From Chaunax sp. Z400 (taxonomy: Eukaryota; Chordata; Actinopteri; Lophiiformes; Chaunacidae), in NCBI GenBank assembly GCA_037577475.1, contig CM075197.1, positions 7,805,518-7,869,517 on the forward strand: 64,000 nt of DNA, given 5' to 3'. Positions 1-9,699 of this stretch are shown here, one piece after another. Positions within the stretch are counted from its first letter, which is position 1, and each line of letters begins with the position of its first letter. Below the pieces are notes generated by a model. That model was given only the letters and a program-made list of their open reading frames with translations. It ran no database searches and was not told where the DNA came from. A program made the position numbers and the translations under genes.

Positions 1-1269
1 ACTGCTAATGACACTAACATGAGCTTGAACAGCAAACTCCAGGATTTTAGCTCATTATCTTATGTTGACCCTCCAAACTGTCCCTGCTGTGCCTTTTAAG
101 TTTCCTGCTATGACTCTATTCACACTGTGGCTTGCATTAAGACGAGATTTGTGCCGATCCAGGATACGTTTTATTTTAGCTCAGGGGTAAGACCAGACCC
201 TTCCCTTCATGTGTAAATCCAGTCATATCCACTGAACGCTCAACCTGTGACTGAAACTTTTGTTAACCAGTGAAACTAACAGTTCTCAACGCCTTAGAGA
301 TTGTGCTGATACTTACACCCCCCAACATGTTGTATTTTATTCTGCACATGTATACGCCTGTTGTTGGTTTGATTGAATCCTTCATGTAACCTTATAATTT
401 CAACATATGATTGTACATAGCTAGAGTACACACATATATCTGTTTATAGAGTGACTATAATAAAAGAAATCACCTTTCTTATGGAGTGTTAACTGTCAGT
501 TTTTACATGATCTGTTTGAAATGAAAATAACGACATATCTTTCCCCCAACCTTCCCAAATCAGTGACAACAAATGTAAAATAATAATTATATCACCTTAA
601 TCAGATTCACTCAATTTTATTTGCAAATGCAGATCTTTAGTCGTATTAATACATGTGTATGAAAAGGAGGCATAGGTGATAATAAAGCAAGTCTCATGGC
701 ATATAAACTAATAGAAAGCATGAAAAACATGATTGTATTCTCCCCTTTAGGAATTATATTTACATAATAGAAATTAGGGACAGGACTTGTATGAAAACCA
801 CATTGTTGGCAACAAATAGAGCTCCACTGCATGTATGCATGTAATTACTAATGCAGATAAGTGTAAAAAAAGAAGACTTTTCAGTGATCCATAAAACTTA
901 AGTAATGATATCCCAGTACATCTATAGAGAATTATGAAAGAAACAAAAAAAAGCAAAGATCTTTTTCAGGAATTAAAGAATAATCAGTTAAGGGTGTTGA
1001 AGTGAAGCCTTTTGTATGAGTCTGGGACAGGGTGTCTGTGAACTGCACCAGACAAGAAAGGCTCAGCCATGAGCCGTTCTCCCCGGTCCCTCTCCTCCAT
1101 AACAGCCTCAGTAGTAAATTATCTTTTTACAACACGTCTGCAGAGTCCAAGCACTCTCTGTATACCTATATATGAGTCACTCATTATTGTCACTGATTTA
1201 ATAGTTTTTTTCACACTTTAAATTAAAGTTGAGCTGCTACTAAGATTGCGTTTGTGTAAATGTATCCAG
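1..1269. other. AT-rich non-coding flank / tat intron
   Basis: I looked for upstream tyrosine aminotransferase exons (the active-site lysine exon and the one that follows it) in all + strand frames and found none. The stretch is AT-rich with scattered stops. It is either a long intron upstream of the tat exon at 1270, or a sign that only the 3' end of the gene is present. Short open frames here look random. Confidence 0.5.
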
Positions 1270-1638
1270 GTGGGGATTGACATGGAACACTTTCCAGATT
1301 TTAAGAACGATGTAGACTTTACTGAACGGATGGTGACCAGCAGTCTGTCTTCTGTCTGCCTGCCTCAGTGAGACACATCCCTTTTTTTTTCACATTTCAT
1401 CATTTAACTTTTTGTCCCTAAATTTATTTACACCATTTAAGATAGAAATGAAAAACAATCATATTAGTACTAAAAGGTTTGTTCTGACCTCTCCCAGGCA
1501 TTTGAGTATCAGAACTATTTTTGCATTGTGGCGACGGTGTCGGAGGAAATTATGCTGAAGGCTTGTGGTCGGATCAGGGAGTTCTGCCAGCGCCACTATC
1601 GGCCCTGCAGCCAGAAAAGCAATGACCTGGACCAGTGA
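1270..1638 (+). pseudogene. tat: Tyrosine aminotransferase, last two exons, frameshifted
   Basis: Tyrosine aminotransferase is the PLP enzyme that begins tyrosine breakdown in liver cytosol. Exon 1270-1367 follows a CAG acceptor and encodes VGIDMEHFPDFKNDVDFTER, a close match to the TAT C-terminal region. It ends at a consensus GTGAG donor at 1368. The final exon 1498-1638 follows TCTCCCAG and encodes AFEYQNYF...ATVSEEIMLKACGRIREFCQRHYRP, ending at TGA 1636-1638. Family members read near TEQSVFCLPAS before AFEY; here one base seems missing at about 1338-1339 (ACCAGCAG where ACCGAGCAG would be expected). The reading frame therefore breaks before the splice junction. In addition the conserved Arg of the NF(F/I)R(I/V)V motif, which binds the substrate carboxylate in class I aminotransferases, is Cys (TGC, one CpG-type transition away). 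Two independent lesions argue for a pseudogene. An assembly error could explain the frameshift but not the Arg loss. Upstream exons are not in the window. Confidence 0.8.
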
Positions 1639-2616
1639 TGAAGCAGAGCCGGACCAGTCTGGCAGCGTGGAGACCAAAGCCTAGAGAACGGAACCACTGA
1701 CCTCCACCACATGTAAAGAGTTGGAATCAGCTTTGAAATGATTACCTGATGGTCCATTAATGGTGTAATATTTGATGTACACTGTATGAAATTTGCAGAC
1801 CAAATATTTATATTTTATACAAAACACTTTGCATTAACCTTTACTTATTTTTAAGTACTTATATAATTTGTATAACACTTTGTATAATGCAACTTTTTTG
1901 ATGTCAACTACTAGCATAACGTACACACCAGCTGGCTTTTTGCTGTCGAAATCAGAGAAAGTGAATATATATTTGAAAATGCATTTTTACTACAGTTATG
2001 AATTGACAATATTCCACATACTTTGTGTGACATGACTCTCAGTGCAGTGTCAGACTGTGCTGCCATGCTCTTAATTAAAACATTCTCTGTGTACTGTGCC
2101 ATGTTGAATCACATACATTTACAGACAAAATATTTTATTTAGTAGTTTTATTAATATTTCTGTATTAAAAATGTGTTGAATGACTGGTGTTGAGGGGTAA
2201 AAGTGTTTTATGAGAGCAATAGTTGGTATTCTTCATAATTGTGGGTGAAATCTCTTGACCAGATGGAGCCTGGGCCCCACGTATCAAGGCTGAGTCTTTG
2301 GCAGCAGACTAGGACCCTTTGCTGTGAGTCCTGCCCTCTCTCGTTGCCACTTTTCCACATTTTTTGCTTGAGAGAGATTCTAAGTATTGCATACACTTGG
2401 ATTAGACTCTGAGAAAAGAGCATTGTGCACACAAAGCATGCGGAGCCTCAAAAGTACTAGGGTTGAAAAACAGCAGACATTTACAGGACAATGTTACATA
2501 GGCTGAATGTCATTTATTGAACTTTAAAATGCCATGTTATCAACTTCAGAAGCTCTTGCCCCAAGTCATTAATTACACATTTGCTTTAGTCAATCTGATT
2601 ATATCTGACAATATAA
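1639..2616. other. Non-coding, between tat copy and kinase tail
   Basis: AT-rich sequence between two convergent loci, with no open frame that looks coding and no recognisable repeat. It should contain the 3' ends of the + strand tat copy and the - strand kinase-like locus. The AATAAA-like strings are too common in this AT-rich DNA to choose one as a poly(A) signal. Confidence 0.4.
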
Positions 2617-4385
2617 TTAGTCCTCCACATCGGGATGCAAGCAGCAGCAAAGGTAATTCTTGACTCTGGAGATCCTCTTCAGCAATTTCCTGAGGCCTCC
2701 AGACGAGGCTGAGACGTCAGGAGTGAAGTCTGTTGGTTTAGCTCCTTCAGAAGATCTGGCAGTTAAATCTTCATCATTGAAGCATTGACGTAGTCCTCCA
2801 CCAGACAAGCAGACTTCTGAATTGTCTTGATCTGAGATGGGAGGTATTTCTCCATTAGAAGGACAGACATCTGGATCGTTTTCATCTGGGACTGTCGGTA
2901 TTTTTCCGTCAGACTTCTTGACTCGACGAAAGAATCTCTGAATCCTCTGCAGCAATTTCCTGAGGCCACCAGACGAGGCTGAGACATCAGGAGTGACATC
3001 TGTCGGTTTAACTCCTTCAGAAGATCTGGCAGTAGTTAAATCTTCATCATTGAAGCATTGATGTAGTCCTCCACCAGATAAGCAGACTTCTGGATTTTTT
3101 TTTATCTGGGACGGTAGGTATTTTTACGTCAGACTTCTTGACTCTACAAAAGAATCTGTGAATCCTTTGCAGCAATTTTCTGGGGCCAGAGGACTTTTGG
3201 TCTGGTGGGCAACCTGAGGAGCTCTTCACTGTGTCTGTTGAAAACACTGGGCACTCATTCATGATAGCTTGGGAGGCTTCCAGACTGGAATAAGTGTGAC
3301 AATCAGTGAGTCAATCAATCAATCAATCGATAAAACCATTAATCCATTCAACAATATGTGGTGTCCACTAGCAGACACACAGTCACTTACTAATCATTGG
3401 TCTCAAAGCGATTGATCAGGTGGTTCATTGTGATGAATGGATGCTGCAGAGCTTGACAGGGAGAGATTCTTTTCAGGGACAGGTAATTATTAACAAGTGC
3501 TGTTTCAAACAGATACAACAGAAAGTGCTTACATGAACCACGTCTTCCAGACAGCTGGGCTGGTCAGTGGAGTTATTCTCTGACGTTTGGGAAATAGTTT
3601 CCACTTGGCTGTGTACACTTTCACTTTCCTCTGTTTCACTTTCCTCACTTTCACTTTCCCATACCCATTCCTCACTTTCCTCACGTAGGCCTAGTTTACA
3701 GTCAATATCAAAAATATCAGCGCAAACAACTTCATCCAGGTAGAGGAAGGCTAGGACGCAGCTGACTTTCGACATATCAGTGGTCGTATAGACAGGCCTA
3801 CGGACGTACTCATCGTCGACCGAAGGCTTGGCCTCATCCACAGCCTCATCCACAGCCTAAGTCCTTCTTATCTTTAGAGGCCGAGCCAAAGTCTATTAAT
3901 TTTACCCTGTGGGGCTGGTTCTGCTTGTTGACAAACATGATATTTCCCTCATGGATGTCATAATGTCGGATATTTATAGCCTTGAGTTCACCCAAAACCA
4001 GGAACAGCTGCAGGAACAAACAAGACGGGACAAGTTTGGGATTCAGTTTTCCATTTGCTGATGTTTAGGATTAGGGTTAGAGTTTGAGTCTTCATTGATG
4101 AGCAGCAGATACAGTACATAGAGCAATACATTGGTTCCATATTAAAATTACACAAACAAGAATAAGAATCAGATGGAGTCCAAAAATCTACCTCTGACTC
4201 TACGGGCATCATATTTCCATTATTCGATTTGGGGATCTTCACTGCCACTTCCTCTTTTGTTGTGTTGTTTTGGCACCTGAGCACATAATTAAAGAAGCCT
4301 TCACCAAGCCTCTTCAGGACAGTGTAGCTAGAAGAGCTGCCATGCAATATAATTCTACCTTCCTGGTCCCAATATGTCGTTAAAA
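2617..4385 (-). pseudogene. Rearranged second copy of HIPK-like kinase locus
   Basis: This is a diverged tandem copy of the kinase at 8672-5605. Exon 4385-4192 holds an N-lobe start (YTVLKRLGEGFFNYVLRC, then EEVAVKIPK with the VAIK-type lysine). The next block, 4007 to about 3860, holds the catalytic-loop exon (INIRHYDIHEGNIMFVNK, then VKLIDFGSAS). The exon that lies between these two in the other copy is missing, since only about 185 bases separate them. After DFG the frame breaks, and the sequence runs without an intron into a new acidic segment (3853-3533) rich in ESE repeats that still carries the relic CVLAFLYL of the kinase C-lobe. A shortened copy of the HPF exon follows (about 3499-3409). 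The last exon, 3284-2617, encodes a tail with two imperfect copies of a basic helix (RKLLQRI.RFF.RVKKSD.KIPTVPD) and of VCLSGGGL.QCFNDEDL, ending in a cysteine cluster (YLCCCLHPDVED). A run of nine T at 3095-3103 breaks the tail frame. The intron before the tail is nearly identical to one in the other copy, so the duplication is recent. It may still be transcribed. Confidence 0.6.
2665..3190 (-). repeat. Internal repeats in the kinase-like tail exon
   Basis: On the minus strand, the module encoding KLLQRI-RFF-RVKKSD-KIPTVPD occurs at about 3186-3105 and again at about 2965-2880. The module VCLSGGGL-QCFNDEDLT-ARSSEG-KPTD-TPDVSASSGGLRKLL occurs at about 3090-2950 and 2813-2671. The modules are spaced by about 220 and 270 bases and differ by scattered substitutions, many of them keeping the amino acid class. 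This points to expansion of a coding tail by tandem duplication. Confidence 0.75.
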
Positions 4386-4399
4386 CTGTGAGGAAAAAG

Positions 4400-5600
4400 G
4401 TCAACATGGAGATGAAAAATGTGAAGTCTGTGTGTTCAGTCTGGGTTCAGTCTGTCAGGCTCATTGAATCAACACAATATGAACTAAAACACAGCTGAAA
4501 CATGAATAATGTCCTTGTGTTTCAGTGTTAACGTGTCATTTTAAGACCACAGGAACAAGAATGTATTAAATACTGATGATCTTCTGACCTTTTCGATAAG
4601 TGGATTTAAAAAGAGATTTAAAATGGTTGCGATAAAATGACCAACTGTTTTTGAGTAACGTCTACATTTTAAACAAGGTTTTCCAGTATTTTCCAAAATG
4701 TCATTATTGGCAGCAGAGGGTAGCCTATAGCGCTGACATATGTAGCGAGAAAAGGCCTATAGCTTGTTTAATTAAAACAAGCAACCATGGGATCTCCCAT
4801 TTTTCCAGGGTGAGATAAATGGTCTCACTGCAATAAATATATCAAGAGACCTGCCTATGAACCCAACGTCTGCACGCAAACTCTCCACAACTAAGGTCAA
4901 AAGTATTAATCGCTCAGATTATATATTTCTGTATGCCACCATTGTAAGATAGGGTTAAACTCTTGTTTATATAAGTAAGTAAATGTTTCTCCATATAAAA
5001 TCTTGCAATACCCTTACATCACTGTTATGTTGCTTGTGGGCCATGATGGAAGATGTTAAGAGATGTGTGTTCATAAAATGCACGTCAAATGAACTCATTC
5101 CAACTAAATAAAGTCTTTCTCTCTTAAGAAAATGAAAGGAGGATGAAAGGTGAAGAGACTGTCTCCACCTCTCCGTTCCAACACCCCCAGAGGTTATAAA
5201 TTGGGCTGAATTCCTTTGTCTTGGTTTTTTGTGCTTTCCTCTCTATCCAGCCACGACTCTGCAGCTCTTCCATCCTCCCCCCTCACTCAGGCCCTCTCCT
5301 ATCCCAGGCCTTGGGTTTTTCTCTCTTTCTCTTTTGTTTTATGTTTATTCTGTTTTAATCAAAGCTCTTGCACCTAATTTACCTCATCTTTGAAATGCTA
5401 TTTTTTTATAGGACATTTTTTAACAAGTCAACTGAGAACCTAAGGTCAATGTGCATGAAACTTTTGATTTTTAGACATTGGACTATTACTGATATTAACT
5501 GAATAATCAATTGATTATTTAAATGAATATTCCCAATATAAAGTTGTGTGGTGTCCTGATTAAATGAGGTAAATACTGTATATTTCACTATACATAAAAC
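4400..5600. other. Spacer between the two kinase-like copies
   Basis: I see no convincing exon here. The final exon of the intact kinase gene must lie downstream of its exon ending at 5605, because that exon stops in phase 1 before GTATGT, but no matching acceptor plus short ORF could be chosen with confidence. The region is AT-rich with a purine/pyrimidine-biased patch near 5110-5340. Confidence 0.35.
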
Positions 5601-5604
5601 ATAC

Positions 5605-8600
5605 CATGGAACTCTTGGAAAGGTGTCCAATTTGCTGACTTGTCCTTTAAGTATTCTGACAACGCTGGGCAGTCCTTCAGGGCGTCTTCAGACTCGTTTA
5701 TACTGGAATAAGTATGACAATCAGTTAGTGGATCAATCAATCAATAAAGCAATTAGTCCATCCAACAATATGTGATGTCCACTAGCAGACACACAGTCAC
5801 TTACTAGTAATCCTCCACAAAGTGATTGATCAGGTGGTCCATTGTGATGAATGGATGCTTCAGAGCTTGACGGGCAGAGATTCTCTGATTCGCGTCGACA
5901 TGCAGCAGCTGTTTCAGTAAGTCCACAAAAAGCATCTTGTCCTCAATTTCCTGATCATATTCAATTTTCTCTATCCGGATCTGGAAACAGATTCAGTTCC
6001 GTTAGCTCAGTCCCTTCCTACTGTTCCAATCTTAACTGATACAACAGGAAGTGCTTACATGAACCAGGTCGTCCAGACAGTTGAACTTGTCAGTGGAGTT
6101 ATTCTGCTTTCCTGGATTCTAAAGAGACAAAATATGTATGAGAGCCAATTTAAAAGAGTTTAAATAAAACAATCAATTCAAACAAAGTAGAACATGGTTA
6201 CTCAACCCTTAGCCTCCATGTAGGACCATCAGCAGCTTCATCTTCTATGAAATAACGCTGGGTATATTTGCCAGAACGGAGCAGGTGGTCCTCCGGCTGA
6301 CCCAGCAGCTCAACAATACGCTCTACCGGCAGATAAAAGAGTCACATCATTTGACATTGGGCAGAAAGTCCCCACTTGGCTATGTGCATTAATCTGAAGT
6401 AGTTGACCTACCATCTGATCCTCAGAGGAAGCAGAGAAGAGGTTGTGACCCAGGTAGAGGAAGGCCAGGATGCAGCCGACTCCCCACACATCGATGGCCT
6501 CAGTGAAGGGCAGGCCAAGAAAAATCTCTGGAGCCCTGAGGAGGGAAGACAAGATCCAAAGATGAGAAATGGGTGGCAAGCTATGAAGATCAAGACAACA
6601 ACGTTGATGTTTAAAATGATATAAGCTGTCTTAGACTAATGGATGTGTGGCAGGATAAAAGTACCTGTACTCAAGTGTCTGAAGTTCCATTCCAGGCTGG
6701 GCATCTGAAGCTTTAATAGCCATGCCAAAGTCTATTAATTTTACGTAGTAGGGCCTGGAACTCTTATTGACATGCGCGATATTTCCTGGAAGGATGTCAG
6801 CATGCAGGATATTAACAGCCTTGAGTTCATCCAAAGCCAGAAACAGCTACAGGAACAAACAAGATGGGACAAGTTTGGGATTCAGTTCTAGGGTTCAGGT
6901 TAGGATTTTCATTGATGAGCAGCAGATACAGTACATAGAACAATACATTGGTTCAAAGTAGAAGGGCTCACAATAGAATGCAAATGTGCATTTTCATGTG
7001 CCGTTTATGAAAATTAGTCTTGCATATAACGGTAAACTGTAGTTGCAGTTTGTTCACTTACACAACAACAGCATTTTGGTGGACTGAAAATGATTCTTTT
7101 GAAAATCGTCACTGTCGTCACTGTGTAAACTGGAAAAACACAATTCCAATGCAAACTGTGATGACATGGCAACACTGTGCATGTATATTACATTTCCAGC
7201 TTAATAGCCATGCTGACATTCTGGGGTGTTGATTTGAAAGGTTACACAGCAAACTACTGGTCTGGCTTGCATGGAACACATTTTCAGCCATTTTTGCAGA
7301 TCCGTGTACATGATGACTGTTTTCACACAACTGTCATATAAACACGCAACTTTTTTGAAATGCAAAGGAAAAGCTTTTCTGTTTTTAACAAAACTGTTGC
7401 ATTGTGAACGGGGCCTCAGTTTCTCTATAGTCACATGTCACAAAGACATCATAGATGGAAATGATTTTTAAAAAGCCCATCTTGCAATAAAAGTTTTTAA
7501 AAAATCGTGGATCTGCCCCTTTATCCAGATCCACTCCAAATCTTAATATGTTCTTCCTGCCACCCCCCCCCAACCTTCCCACCAAGTTTCATCAAAATCT
7601 GTGTAGTTTTTGTGTAATCCTGATACCAGACAGACAATGTCAGTGAAAACATCAGCTCCATGTTGGAGGTAATTATACAAACCTGTATTGCCATAGATCT
7701 ATTTTTACACAAAAGCACTCCATGCCCTAATGACCACACATTAAGGTTCTCCTCCAGCTTCTCAAATACGAGACAGGTCCGTCCATCGTGCTCACACTGC
7801 TTAAGGAATTTGACATTGAATTTGCTGAATGGATTCCCGAGAGAAATCTCCTCTAACATGGACACCTGGTGAGAAAGAGACACACAGACACATGTGGTTA
7901 AAATCAAATAAAGGAATGTAGTGTCTGTCAAAAGAATCAGATGGAGTCCAAAAATCTACCTCTCTCTCTATGTCCTCCTTTTTACAGGTGTCCTTGAAGA
8001 TCTTCACTGCCACTTCCTTTGTTGTTGTCTTATCACGACACGTGAACACATCACAAAAGCGGCCTTCACCAACTTTCTTCAGAAAAACGTCAGTGGAGTT
8101 GAAGCTGGACAGAAGGACAATGTCAGAGCAATGAACATGCAAATCAAAACCACTTCTCATCCACTTTCACTGAGAGAATTAGTGTTGTCATCTATCAATC
8201 TGAATAACTGTCAATGTGAACATAATGGGGAAAAAATAAAATAATAGTTGAAAAAGAGGAAACGTATTTCTTGTAAAGTGTAGCATTACATTAACTGTCA
8301 CGTTAGAAACCATAGTATATCAGAATTGCTCATCTCTCATATTGACATAGTTTCACTTTACTAGCCTGTATACCACAACCGCATAAGAGAATTCCTGAAA
8401 CTCAGTTACAGCACCCCTATGAAAAAATAACTGTGTGCAGGGCTAACATGTAGATGATGAGTTTGACTAAATGGGTGAATGCCTTTTAAAAAATACTGAT
8501 ACGTCATTGCTAAAATCTGTAATGAAGTACACACACTTACACAATTATTCAAGTAGTAGAAAATGAGCCTGTTACCTTTTAGGGTTTTCACCCTGTGCTT

Positions 8601-8672
8601 CAGCCACTTTCAGGTAGGTCATCAATTTGGTCACACAACTGTTGATTTCTTCGTCCGTTATGGGGGGATCAT
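5605..8672 (-). CDS. HIPK-like protein kinase, nine in-frame exons, partial
   Basis: Nine exons join in frame with GT-AG introns: 8672-8576, 8104-7960, 7865-7683, 6846-6665, 6535-6412, 6320-6207, 6118-6059, 5980-5805 and 5702-5605, about 393 codons. Motifs in order: a leader (PPITDEEINSCVTKLMTYLK); a glycine loop (VFLKKVGEGRFCDVFTC); VAVKIFK with the ATP lysine; a hinge like HIPK (TCLVFEKLEENL); the catalytic loop ILHADILPGNI; VKLIDFGMAI; EYRAPEIFLGLPFTEAIDVW; a C-lobe GCILAFLYLGHNLF; and RISARQALKHPFI. HAD plus RAPEI.LGLPF.EAID.W is the signature of homeodomain-interacting protein kinases (CMGC group, mainly nuclear). The catalytic-loop KPEN is LPGN here, so the conserved lysine is lost while Asp, Asn and DFG remain. 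The long regulatory regions of true HIPKs are absent. A possible first coding exon starts with ATG at 8822-8820 (MEKQFAKEP), but its donor is unclear. The last exon is not resolved. I see no coding lesion. It is best read as one of the short HIPK-like genes expanded in fish. Confidence 0.8.
6968..7420. mobile_element. Possible MITE inside a kinase intron
   Basis: This intronic insert begins GGGCTCACAATAGAATGCAA and ends with TTGCATTGTGAACGGGGCC, an imperfect inverted match. Inside, phrases such as TGATGACATGGCAAC resemble non-autonomous hAT-type elements I know from fish genomes. There is no coding capacity. The short open frames across it are random. Boundaries and family are uncertain. Confidence 0.35.
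7460..7660 (+). repeat. Dispersed repeat, copy 1
   Basis: The stretch containing GGATCTGCCCCTTTATCCAG, ATCCACTC, a C-rich run, AAGTTTCATCAAAATCTGTG and TTTTGTGTAATCCTG recurs in the same order at about 41060-41270. Shorter reverse-orientation relatives lie near 36850, 38190, 45400 and 62760 (for example AAACTACTGGACAGATTTCC). It is an old interspersed family that I cannot name. Confidence 0.55.
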
Positions 8673-8822
8673 CTGTTGGACAGACATTAGACATGGAAAA
8701 GTTGATTTTCAAATTACCGTAGTAATATACAGTAATTACAACACAAATGTGACAGGGAATTGTTTTCCCGGGGACACTTCAACCTCAACAGGACATGGCT
8801 CCTTGGCAAACTGCTTTTCCAT

Positions 8823-9261
8823 GCTGTGAGTATTTTGTTCTTACCAGGTTATTAAATCAAACCAACTAATCTGAGTTTGAGTTATGGTGAAGGACTAGAT
8901 TTTGGCTTTACCCCTAGATATACACAGGTGGATCTTGATGGGCTTTTGAAGATACCCATTAGTTAAACAGCCATGAGTTCAGGACAAAGCTGATTGGTGG
9001 GCAATGAAAAATAAAATAACAAACAAAACAAGCTTCAGGTGTTCACACTAACGTACCTATCATTAAAGTAAAGCAAACTTTTCTAAAAGAAAAACAGCCA
9101 ACAATGAGCCAACAAAAAGAGCTTCCCACCCCTACAGAACTGGACTGCTGGAAAAAACAATTATTTACAATATTTACAAAACTATTTACAATATTTACAA
9201 AAAGCAAAGTTTACAATGAAAGTCATCAAGTCTAAGTCACGAGTTAACACATGGCCACAGG

Positions 9262-9262
<1 letters not shown>
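8823..9262. other. Upstream of the kinase-like gene
   Basis: Presumed promoter and 5' UTR side of the minus-strand kinase gene. No convincing TATA box, CpG island or further exon was recognised. The sequence is AT-rich and ends at the large CA array. Confidence 0.3.
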
Positions 9263-9263
<1 letters not shown>

Positions 9264-9317
<54 letters not shown>

Positions 9318-9360
9318 ACAAACACACACACACAAATACAAACACACATACACACACACA

Positions 9361-9420
<60 letters not shown>

Positions 9421-9429
9421 AATACAAAC

Positions 9430-9506
<77 letters not shown>

Positions 9507-9583
9507 CACACAAACACACACATACACACACACAAACACACACACACACACACACAAACACACACATACACACACACAAACAC

Positions 9584-9618
<35 letters not shown>

Positions 9619-9642
9619 CAAACACACACATACACACACACA
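9264..9642 (+). repeat. Long (CA)n array with regular AA interruptions
   Basis: About 380 bases made almost only of CA, punctuated every 10-30 bases by an extra A (CACAAACACA) and by occasional ATA. The long Thr-His and Cys-Val open frames on both strands are artefacts of this composition. Alternating purine-pyrimidine DNA of this length can adopt Z-form. Confidence 0.95.
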
Positions 9643-9699
9643 CTGGATATGCTGCCCATTGTCAACCTGTTGTCAACCTGTAGAACACAGTTGATTTAT

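Noticed and set aside
1459..1677. 72-codon minus-strand frame
   Set aside because: It is the antisense shadow of the tat terminal exon, which carries the recognisable protein on the + strand.
3284..5702. Idea that the intact kinase splices into the repeat tail exon at 3284
   Set aside because: Its exon ending at 5605 leaves one base, whereas the tail exon needs two bases from upstream, so the phases do not fit.
9182..9694. Long open frames of Thr-His or Cys-Val on both strands
   Set aside because: They come only from the CA/TG repeat composition, and the same artefact appears at 20203, 39545, 42900, 43811 and 56791.
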